From Puffinus mauretanicus (taxonomy: Eukaryota > Chordata > Aves > Procellariiformes > Procellariidae), in contig JAJKFH010003762.1 in the NCBI GenBank assembly GCA_023333565.1, forward strand, positions 248,001 through 312,000: a stretch of DNA of 64,000 nt. Direction: 5' to 3'. Below the pieces are notes generated by a model. That model had not been told where the DNA came from. It saw only the letters and a program-made list of their open reading frames with translations, and did not search any database. Within the stretch, counting starts at the first letter, position 1. Each line of letters begins with the position of its first letter. The position numbers were made by a program, and so were the translations under genes. Of this stretch, positions 26,601 through 43,740 are shown in pieces.

Positions 26601-29600
26601 AAAAGGAACAAGAAAAGTAAGAGATTCTGTTAAAATGACTCTTGTAACTGTCTAGTGTGAAAAGTGTTCGATGTCTCCTGAGAACCAAGAGACAAGAATC
26701 CATTTAGGAGCCTCCCAAATGTGCAAGAAGTCTTTCTCACTAGGACCTGAAAAAAGAGCCACTTCAGCAATGCTGCAGAGCAGAAGAAAGGAGGAGTGGG
26801 GGAACGGAACCAAAAACAGAGATGGAAGTGCCTAGAAAGTGGGGACCAGCTACGACACTTATGCCAGTCGCTGTCAGGCGCCGGTGAACCTGGCTGCCCA
26901 GCTCAGCCTGGCAATGCCAAACGCGGCAGGTGTTGCTGTGGGGCAGAGGCTGGTGTTTTGCACAGAGGTGTTTTGCCAGCCCTTTCCAGATCCCAGTAAG
27001 AAAGGCGCAGCCCAGAAAATCTGCTAGCACGTTATTAAATCTTACGTCGCTCCTGATGCTGGGAACCCTGGTATGATACAGTACCAAGCAGACCTCTGCT
27101 AAAGGCATGCCGATGCCGCCCGTGGTGATGTTCACCCCTCTAGGAGCAGCAGTATTCTGATAGACTCTTGCTCACAAAACAGATTCATGAGTCACTGACA
27201 GGAATGAAGCCTGGGATGGAAGCTTAGCTTTGAAGAGTCCCTTGGACAACGTGCTCTGGTATTATCATCTCTTTAATAAAGCTAAAGTTTCTGAACAGGT
27301 GCATATAATATTTCAAGTAGGCAAGACAATACACTATGCGTACTCTTACGATTAAATACACACTGACTTCATGTACGTTGACTAATTATGCATCGACTAT
27401 GCACACATTGATCAACTATATACAAAGGCATACACCTGGATTAGCCATTATGTGGATCAGCAACCACGTGTACAATAGGCTTCAAGAGGGGCGTGTGGAT
27501 ACTATAGTTGCCTTCATGGATTTCCTCAAAAGGGAAAAGATTTATGAAATAGCTACATTTCATGAATTAATGTGTTATCCTGGTTGTCTACTTTGTTGGT
27601 GTTTGTCTTTTTTCCTTACCAAGATATTATTGAAGCCAACTGACTCATGTTTGCATGTTGGAAACATTAACCCATTGCACACTAGGAAACTGGGTTTAAT
27701 ATTACAAAGCTTATGGGTCGAGAGGCTTCAGCTCATTTTTCTCTCTTCTTCCTTTAATGTGGAAGTTAATATATAACCTCCTTTAAAGTTGCTATTAGCA
27801 ACTGATTTGTTGTTACAAAAGAAGAAGATCAGCTCATTATGACCAGAAAGCTTAGATTAATTTTCTGCATTTCTCAAGCTGTGTTTCAATAATGGCCCAT
27901 TTAAATTTGCCGCTGGTCCCTGTTACTGCCAGTCTAGCCATGGAAGAACAGTTTTTCTTACCCATACCGTCAGAAGCAAGAATAGAAGCATGTTTCTCAG
28001 TGTAACAACGATGCTATGTAGGCTTCAATGGTCTGGCAACAAAAGTCAGGATTCTGTAGAGAACTGTCCATAAAACGTTCATCTCAGCAAAGACAGGCAT
28101 AGATGGTTCAAGCAAAAATCCAGTCAAACTTCTCAACAAGAAGGCTACAAAGACAGGAGAAATAGAACTTGGAGAAAGAAAAGGGAAGGGTTCAGAAGAA
28201 ACATCAAGAAATTATACGCTACTTACTCATGCCTGAAAATTATATCTGAAGCACCTTTGTAAATAGGAAGGTAGTAAACCATGAACTCATACCTTCAGTC
28301 AGCTCATTAGTGTAAATGATTGAGACCCTCAGATGGAAAGCTTGGCATATGTACAACACACACACGGGCTTCAATTTGGTCTAAGTATACACAATTTTAA
28401 TTTTTATTATACCTGTTCCTGGCTATCACATTTAGTCTTACAGAACCATTGACTTCTCCCTTCCTTCTGTTTTCCCTATTTTCTTTTTAGCTTTAGCTCA
28501 GTGTAGGGGATAATAAAACGGATAGTGAAATAAGTGAAATATAGATATCCAAAGCAGTCCAAGCTGGCTATGCTTCAGCAGCTGAATTGTAATTTGTTGA
28601 ACTCCTGCTGCATTTTGTGCAAGGGTACGCAGAAAGCATGTTTCCTTGCCGATTAAGGAATGTTTCACATGAACCAGATTAACCATTTATAACACAAAGC
28701 AACCAGCATCAGTAACACTTGGGAACATTTTGTTTCTAATGCATCTTGAAGGAAAATTGGTTGAGCTTCAGCTATGGAGAAGTCCATAAGCAAAGCTTTT
28801 ACACATGCTTTATCTCAGTTACAGCTTCAGGAATGCAGCTAAATATGTTGGAAATGAATAAAAAAAAAATCTGTGCATCTGTAATAGGATTCTTAGGCGG
28901 CTCTGACCATTTGGCTCTGATGAAGCAACATTTGGAAAACATTAGGGAAACGCCTCTGGGAAAAAGCTCCCTCTCTGGCAGTCTTAATTTTCAAAGGGCA
29001 CAAGAGAGACTCGGAGACTGCCAGAATCTATTATTTTCAGTATCTGTGTTCCTCTTAAACACCTTAGACTGCTGTTGGTTTTTGAAGGTTATCTTAAAAT
29101 GAAGACCCCTTTTGGGGGAAAACACTCAAATACTTCAGAGCTTTAAGCAAACACATTGCAAGGCCTCCCTTGGAATAGACAGTGCTGACTGAAAGTAGAT
29201 ATGCAATTAGAAAGGAGCTAATTAAAATACTGAATATACAACACAGTAGACTGTAGAATGACCCAGTTCAGGAAAACGATACAACATGTACTTCATTAGC
29301 CTTTTTTCCACTGAATAGCAAGATAAATGTTGTCCTAATGTAGATTGTTTTTAACACCCCCAGTTTTGAAAGCCAGGTCCCATGCCAGTTTTTACCTGCA
29401 GTGAGATTAAGGAGAATAAGATTTATACGCCTCAAAAGCTAGGACTTCTGTTGTTATGAGTCAATGAATGTTATCATTGGTTTTTTGTCTATTGTTTGTC
29501 ATTTGATGGTTTTCCCTTTTAGGGATGACTTCTCACTGAGACATTGAACCAGTTTTGACACCTACATTATTGCCAAGTCGTAAAGATGGTTAAGGACATG

Positions 29601-30085
29601 GTAGACTGACCATGAAAGTGAAAGAGCTATTTTGCTAAGCAGGAAAAATTTGCAAGAAAAATCTTCTTTGACTGTTTCCACTCTCTTTGAGATTGCATTA
29701 GTGGTCACTCCATTATTCTTTGAAAAACATTAAAATATTGTTACTAATCTAAGATCTTTAGAATCTAGTAGATTTCCTGTAGAAATGAAAATTTTCTCCT
29801 ATAATATCAGAATTTTTCTTCTCTAGCTTTTTCTTCAGACAGCAAACAAACAGGTTACATTGCACTAATTGGAAAAGGAGAAATCCAAATATTCCATTTC
29901 TGCACCCTGAAAAAAATGTAAGCCAAAAGAGCATGTTGTTACTTTACTTAATAACTCCTCAAACTTCACACTGTGGCAGAGTTTATCAACAAAATGCAAT
30001 ACAACAGTAACAGTTGCAAGATAGCAACTCATAGTTCAGGAAAAAACAGAAAGATTTGCTTCGGACCACCAGAAAGTCTTTGGGG

Positions 30086-30117
30086 TTTTTTGTTTGTTTG
30101 GTTTTTTTTTTTTTTTT
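30086..30117. repeat. T-rich low-complexity tract
   Basis: T-runs broken by G, ending in a T16 run. About 120 bp downstream, 30237-30278 is almost pure purine, ending G-rich. Confidence 0.7.
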
Positions 30118-31515
30118 AAGAGCCTGGTGGCAGTGGACCACCTAATATATTTGATTTGTAAGATACAAAGCTCTCATACTGTGATAGTAAGTTCTTCATT
30201 ACTAAAATGCATTTGCCCCAAACCCATTAAAATTAATGGAAAGAAAAAAAGAAAGAAGCAGGGGAGGAGGGGGGGAGGCAGGCATTTGATCAATCGGGCA
30301 GAGTGACATGCATCTAGCTATTAACCAGTTGTCAAGCAATTTTGCTACTTTTACTGATTGCAGAGGCATATTATCATGACTAGTCTTGGCCTCATACCAT
30401 CTGCGAGGCAGCCTGGACACTTAGCTTCCATTCTGGCCTGTACAGCATAAACCAACAGATTACACATTAAATTGTGTAATTACGTGCCAAATGCATTGCG
30501 CACACCTACTGTAATATTGGTTTCTTGGAGGACATCAGAGAATGGTGTTTGATTCTGCAGAGGCATTGAAATCAGCTGGGCTAATAACACTAGCGAAGGA
30601 TCTGGTTTTATGTCTGAAGAATACAGCTGACTGACTTCAGTGAGGGCAGATCTCTCCTTGATCACTCTCACAAGGACTAAAGTTTGTATTATAGTTCTAA
30701 TAATAGAAGTAAAAGAGAAGATATCACTAGTACTCTTGATAATAACAGTTCTGTTCACATATTGGGTCAGGTTAATTTCTGAGATAATTCTAGCTGAAGC
30801 TGTTCAGACTACAACAGGCATTAATTTAATCCATTGGATTTGTCCATTACCTGCTATCTTGGGACATTCTTATATTCTGACTGACCGGCATGAGATGTAA
30901 CGCACACTGTTAGGAAAATAGCTGCAAATAACAGTGACTTTAGTGAAGTGAAAACACTTGCTAACTGAATTCCAATGCATGCAGGAAAACATGCTGGCAA
31001 TTGCAGCAAATAAAACAACACAGTAACTGTGCTATTGTCATACTGCAATGGCTGTGACAACACAGAGCGTAAGGAACAACTGGAGATCTAATGGAAAATT
31101 AAAGATGCCGTCCCTGAAGAGGAAATCTATAGAACAATCCACCTAGCTCCATAACACCATTTTACATCAAAAGCACACAAAAATATCTGGGAAGTACTGC
31201 CAGGTACCTCATGTCACCATTTTTCTCATATGCATTGAGAAAAACGCTCATAAAGCTCACCTCATCCATCTAAAGAGAGCTCAGTAAGAACTCTGCTCTA
31301 AAGGATGGATGAGCATCCTTGAAGAAGTCATTTGAGTACTACAGAGAAACTTACCATGAGGCAAAAGGATAAACTGGCACTAAATATGTATCTCTGATTG
31401 TCATATTCTACCCTAAATCAAACCTTTAATAAACAATTTTTAAAGAACTACAATCTATGCTAGAAAAACATCATATTGTGAAAGAACTTTGCCCATAAAC
31501 CTTTCTCTTAGCCTT

Positions 31516-31647
31516 TAAATAAAGCTGAGAAACTTGGCTGACCTGATCACCAGCAGCAAATGACCTAAAGGAAATTTGCTGCTGGTGATCAGCTCAGCCA
31601 AGTTTCTCAGCTTTATTTATAAATTTCCTTCAGGTCATTTGCTGCTG
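31516..31647. repeat. Large imperfect palindrome with a permuted second inverted copy
   Basis: Left arm 31516-31561 and right arm 31574-31619 are reverse complements at 45 of 46 positions; the only mismatch is C at 31542 opposite C at 31593. The spacer is 12 bp (31562-31573). In addition, 31551-31577, which spans the end of the left arm and the spacer, has a second inverted copy at 31621-31647 with 26 of 27 matches. The right half is therefore an inverted, circularly permuted version of the left unit. No terminal duplications, transposon ends or coding sequence are present. It could extrude as a cruciform or fold as a long RNA hairpin if transcribed. Template switching during replication is the simplest origin; a hairpin RNA gene or miniature element is an alternative. 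Confidence 0.9.
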
Positions 31648-39461
<7,814 letters not shown>

Positions 39462-41672
39462 TACTCACAGGATCTACTGCAGATACACCTTTTCTTTATT
39501 ACAATACCTGAAATTAGAAAAAAATCTCAGTGCCATAACATGAAAGACCTACTGGGAAGAGGCACTAGAGTAAGATGAGTATTTCAACGAAGAAAACATA
39601 GAATTCCAATTAATATTTCAAATAAATATTAGATCAAAAATTAGTAAGCCAAGAGTCTGGGAAGAAAAATTTGCTGAAATGGAAACTGATACAGAACTAA
39701 CAGAAAACACAGAGCAAGTAGAAGGACCAAAGTCACAGGAACCCCTGTTTAAGGATAGGACTGGAAGTGTAGGAGAGTAATATATCTGGGTTTTAATACT
39801 GTAGTCCTGCTGCAGCTGCACAGGCAAGCACAGAAAGGATATTCACACTTTAGTTCTGGACAACTGGGTTAGGCGTAACTCTGACTCCTAATTTTCACCC
39901 TCTCAGATCCCTGCACACTCACTGCAGCAGGATAAGGACAGAGATGAATGCTCAGCTTAGTTTTCAGCAGACAGAATTGATGAATACAACTATAGAAAAG
40001 AATACGGAGCTATGATACTTCAGCTGGCTTTCACAAGCTAACAGGAGTGATGCAGCTGTGCATCCCAGCCAGATAAAATGAGCCCAGGGAGAGCTACAGC
40101 ATAATTGTGTCTGGTACATGAGTTAACTTACTTAGTGCAGAGACCTGCATTTGCGCCACACAGCCATATTCTTGAGTCTTGTCTGCCTAACTGTCAAAGT
40201 TAATAGACAACCCACTTTGTATAACAGCCAGTAACACTAGTGCCTAGGACACCTCTCCTCTTTCAGCTGTTTTCCCTTTGCCTGTTTTCAGGCAGATAAA
40301 AAGGAAGGCATAAAAATTTCATACTAGGATTAGAAGGTACCAAACTTACAAGATGCTCTCCTCATTATCTACCCATTCTATTTTACTTTCAGGTAATATC
40401 ATTTTAAGTTATTCCTATTACCTCAATAGCTAAAATATTAATCATTGTTTTTTGTGGTGGTCACCCAAATTATCTCAGTTGTTACATGTACTCTATGAAA
40501 AGCAGAGATGGCTTCTGCTTTAAAAATGTTGTGATCTAATAACGGGATTGGTGTCTCTCAGCATTAGATGAAGAGCTCGTGATCAAATGGAACATTGTGC
40601 GCTATCTACTGAAACTAGTGGTGGAACAAACACACAAAATGTCCTGTTGGGAGGTGCAGGATGGTCTCTTTTCATCTGGTCATGTCTGTGTTACCTGGTA
40701 CTGTAGCAGCATCTCCTGTCCTACATCCTGCCCCTTCTCTGCATGATGCTGTAGCTTGGGCCAGAAAGAACCATGGCCCTGACAAGGCTCTGCTACTTCA
40801 GGGTAAGGAAGCCTCTCCGGAGATCTCCTGCACACCAACTAGCCCTGCACAGTGCAAAATACTGTATTTGCACAGACAAATTATTCTTGCAGTTTCAATT
40901 CTATAGAAAAGAAAAAGCAGTAATCCTTTTTCCTGTGCTTTTCAGCAAGTTACTTACAAAAAATGAGATGGGAGAATTTCAGCTGAAGAGAAAGGATACA
41001 TCCTGCATTCAGACCTGCATGGTGAAAAATTCTTGTTACCCCCACTAAGTTGCTTCTACTATTAATGGGAGTGCTTCCCCTTCTTGAAGAGAAACATAGC
41101 TTTAGCTGAAACCAGAGTAGCACAAAGCACTCTTTCCAATGCAGCGAGTGCAAACAGCAAGGTCCTTTCAGTAACAGAAGCAGCTGTAAACAATGGAACA
41201 CAGGTGCAAGGTACTTAACCCGTCACAGCTAAGATACACAAGCTGCAAACACAGGGGTAAGCTATTGGTTTTCAACCAAGCAGGAAATTAATTAAATGTG
41301 TGAAGCTGAGAAGAAGCCAGACATGTGGCAATACTTGTAAGATGGAGGGGTTGTGGCATGGCGTATCAGAAAAGCAAGAGTTGTTGTTGTGTATGTTCAG
41401 AGAAATGGGACTTTGATGTAAATTGGTTTATCTAACACAAGTATGTCCAGGTAAAGTCTACCTTTGTGTCATCAGTTTTTACCCTAAAAGCAATAATAAG
41501 AGGTCATAAATATTAAGCCCTTAGGTCAAAGGGAAACAAGTACTTATTTTTGTATGTAACCCACTGAAGTTACTTTAAATTACCTTCTAGAAATATTAAA
41601 GCGTATGCTACCCATGTGTTATTTGTATCTGGTACCAAGGAGACCCAGTCAGGACCTCAGTATTCTTGAAAA
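39462..41672. other. Non-coding unique DNA between two CR1 fragments
   Basis: About 2.2 kb with no supportable gene or repeat. A short open frame near 40661-40906 has no conserved motif and no convincing splice context. Confidence 0.5.
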
Positions 41673-42281
41673 TAGCATCCTGGCTTGTGTCAGAAATAGT
41701 GTGGCCAGCAGGACTAGGGAAGTGATCGTCCCCCTGTACTCGGCACTGGTGAGACCTCGAATCCTGTGTTCAGTTTTGGGCCCCTCACTACAAGAAGGAC
41801 ATGGAGGTGCTGGAGCGTGTCCAGAGAAGAGCAACAAAGCTGGTGAAGGGTCTAGAGCACAAGTCTTATGAGGAGCGGCTGAGGGAACTGGGGTTGTTTA
41901 GCCTGGAGAAAAGAAGGCTGAGGGGAGACCTCATTGCTCCCTACAGCTGCCTGAAAGGAGGTTATAGCGAGGTGGGTGTTGGTCTCTTTTCCCAAGTAAC
42001 AAGTGATGTTACTTGATAAGAGGAGAGGAAACAGCCTCAAGTTGCGCCAGGGGAGGTTTAGACTGGATATTAGGAAAAATTTCTTCACTGAAAGGGTTAT
42101 CAAGCATTGGGACAGGCTGCCCGGGGAAGTGGTTGAGTCACCATCCCTGGAAGTATTTAAAAGATGTGTAGATGTGGCACTTAGGGACATGGCTTAGTGG
42201 TGGACTTGCAGTGCTAGGTTAACGGTTGGTCTCGATGATCTTAAAGGTCTTTTCCAACCCAAATGATTCTATGATTCTATG
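41673..42281 (+). mobile_element. CR1 LINE 3' fragment, plus strand
   Basis: About 610 bp covering the end of the reverse-transcriptase/C-terminal part of ORF2 and the 3' tail, ending in two overlapping ATTCTATG units at 42265-42281. The coding part reads SREV-like and YSALVRP segments, then a frame change near 41765-41800, then [20 protein letters not shown] and onward, with a second frame change around 42000-42016. That second change is an inserted GTTACTTG (42008-42015) absent from the copies at 39088 and 49834. It is closely related to the 3-kb copy downstream. Inactive fossil. Confidence 0.93.
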
Positions 42282-42531
42282 AAACTGTTGACCAGATCTA
42301 AGGGTGACTTATGAGCCTAACAGAAAAGCAAGATTTATAGAAGTCAGCAAGCTGAGCAAAAAGCTGCCTATAACACCTTTGTGGTGTGTAATAAAACCAG
42401 GTAAGCAAGATCCAAGTGGTGCTCTGGGAAGGAAAGACCTGTCTTCCTCTTCCCTCCCCTGAATTCTCCGAGATTTGCATCCGCTGCAGAGAAGGAAGCC
42501 CCTAGCGACAGTTTCCTGCCTCAGTCTCTTT

Positions 42532-42536
42532 ACCAC
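42532..42536. repeat. 5-bp target-site duplication, left copy (ACCAC)
   Basis: ACCAC directly precedes the LTR terminal TGT and is repeated exactly at 43073-43077. Confidence 0.85.
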
Positions 42537-42752
42537 TGTCCTGGTTTCGGCTGGGATAGAGTTAAATTTCTTCCTAGTGCTGTGGTTTGGATTTAGTATG
42601 AGAAGAATGTTGATAATACACCGATGTTTTTAGTTGTTGCTAAGTACCCTGCTAGTCAAGGACTTTTCAGCTTCCCATGCTCTGCCAAGTGCACAAGAGG
42701 CTGGGAGGGAGCATAGCCAGGACAGCTGGCCAACGGGGTATTCCGTACCATA

Positions 42753-42760
42753 TGACATCA
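42753..42760 (+). promoter_or_regulatory. CRE-like site TGACATCA in the LTR U3
   Basis: Differs from the perfect TGACGTCA of the other LTR copy by one G-to-A transition at the CpG, as expected from methyl-CpG deamination on the opposite strand. Binding by CREB/ATF would probably be weakened. Confidence 0.5.
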
Positions 42761-42767
42761 TGCTCAG

Positions 42768-42775
42768 TATACAAA
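42768..42775 (+). promoter_or_regulatory. LTR TATA-like box
   Basis: TATACAAA lies at the position equivalent to the CATATAAG of the other LTR copy. It is a weaker match to the consensus. Confidence 0.45.
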
Positions 42776-42870
42776 TAAGAGGCGTGTCCAGGAAGTAGTG
42801 ATCGCTGTCTTGGGCATTGTTCGGCGAGTGGTGAGCAATTGCATTGTGCATTACTCATTTTGTATATTCT

Positions 42871-42890
42871 ATCATCATCATCATCATCAC
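42871..42890. repeat. (ATC)n microsatellite inside the LTR
   Basis: Six ATC units plus a partial unit, then a degenerate CACCATTATTATA continuation. In one frame it would encode a histidine run, which is meaningless here. The other LTR lacks it. Confidence 0.85.
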
Positions 42891-42932
42891 CATTATTATA
42901 TATTTTTTTTTTCCCCCTTCCTTTTCAGTTCT

Positions 42933-42938
42933 ATTAAA
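42933..42938 (+). terminator. LTR poly(A)-signal-like hexamer ATTAAA
   Basis: ATTAAA in CTATTAAACTG, matching the equivalent context in the minus-strand LTR at 12690-12695. Confidence 0.5.
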
Positions 42939-43072
42939 CTGTCTTTATCTCAATCCACAAATTTTTTTTTTTTTTTCCAATTCTCCCTCCTACTGCAGGG
43001 AGTGGGTGGATGGGTGGGGAATGAGCGAGCGGCTGTGTGGTGTTTGGCTGCCTGCCAGGTTAAACCACAACA

Positions 43073-43077
43073 ACCAC
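43073..43077. repeat. 5-bp target-site duplication, right copy (ACCAC)
   Basis: Matches 42532-42536 exactly and directly follows the LTR terminus. Confidence 0.85.
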
Positions 43078-43683
43078 TTTGGAGTTATCTTACTTTACTT
43101 GCCAGTCATGGGACAATGACCCTATGAGGCTGTCAAGGATTGTGCTCCTTCAGCTCCCACTTCTGCTTCGGAATCACAGATTCTTCCCAGCACAGCCCAC
43201 CATCGCTGCCTGCAGCTTGTCTTCTACTTACAGCTGGCTTTCCCCTCTCACCTCCAACTGTGAAATTCCATCCCTCCTTCCCCCTCCTTTACTTTGCTGC
43301 ATCTCCCAGGTTCAGCATGCCATCCTAGCAGCTACCTTCTTTGTCAGATCACTGGAATACCTCCAATTTCTCCTTCATCAGCCTCTGCATGCAAACCCAT
43401 ATCTGAGCTCTAGGCAACACCCTAAGAGAGCCATAGGATTTTCCAGAGCACAGTCAAGCTTACTGCCTCCCTAGAGTCAAATAGCTAGTCTAGGATAAAG
43501 GTGTCTGCAATCATCTCCAAATTCAATGAGAGACAGTCAGTATTAGAGCAATCTTCATCACAGCAATTTGACCTTATCATTCAGAGCCCACCAAAGAAGC
43601 TGTGAAATCCTTATTAAAGTAGGACTGTAAAGTCTAACAAACTTTTCTTCAGAAATGGCATTGGTTTAGACAGCCTGCCTGAG
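43078..43683. other. Non-coding DNA between the solo LTR and a CR1 tail
   Basis: About 600 bp, pyrimidine-rich in the first 350 bp, which produces overlapping serine- and proline-rich open frames. No gene or element boundary is recognisable. Part of 43600-43683 could be more of the old CR1 copy. Confidence 0.5.
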
Positions 43684-43740
43684 GAGGAGGATGGACTAGG
43701 TGACCTCTAGCATCTCTTTCAATCTTACTTTTCTATGATT
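43684..43740 (+). mobile_element. Old CR1 LINE 3' tail remnant, plus strand
   Basis: GGATGGACTAGGTGACCTCTAG, then CTTTCAATCTTACTTTTCTATGATT, matches the layout of CR1 3' ends but differs from the three other copies in the window. It therefore belongs to a different, probably older subfamily. The 5' boundary is unclear. Confidence 0.7.

Larger units (their letters stand above)
13145..31515. other. Non-coding unique DNA, no gene seen
   Basis: Over 18 kb without a supportable gene, RNA gene or identifiable transposon. Low-complexity tracts are listed separately. A moderately CpG-containing, GC-richer patch lies at about 18860-19330. The longest open frame, 27336-27776, has a skewed, non-protein-like composition and no splice context. 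Around 18515-18560 a few bases vaguely resemble a reversed CR1 tail, but not enough to call. Confidence 0.5.
42537..43072 (+). mobile_element. Solo LTR of an avian ERVL-type endogenous retrovirus, plus strand
   Basis: A 536-bp LTR opening TGTCCTGGTTTCGGCTGGGA and ending AACCACAACA, flanked by perfect ACCAC duplications. U3 carries TGACATCA (42753-42760) and a TATA-like TATACAAA (42768-42775). An ATTAAA hexamer is at 42933-42938. An ATC microsatellite (42871-42890) and T-runs (42902-42912, 42962-42976) have grown inside it. No internal viral genes flank it, so it is a solo LTR. It belongs to the same family as the minus-strand LTR at 12562-13139, but the segment from the TATA box to the poly(A) signal differs, suggesting a different subfamily. 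It inserted about 250 bp downstream of the CR1 fragment ending at 42281. Confidence 0.92.

Noticed and set aside
27336..27776. 146-codon open frame on the plus strand
   Set aside because: The peptide is a mixture of low-quality hydrophobic and cysteine-rich runs with no domain. Upstream there is no promoter or acceptor signature. Chance frame in AT-rich DNA.
30237..30278. Purine-rich tract ending in G-runs as a G-quadruplex
   Set aside because: It lacks four separate tracts of three or more G. The pattern allows at most a weak two-layer structure.
42798..43127. Histidine-run and phenylalanine-rich open frame
   Set aside because: It is the translation of an ATC microsatellite and T-runs inside the solo LTR.
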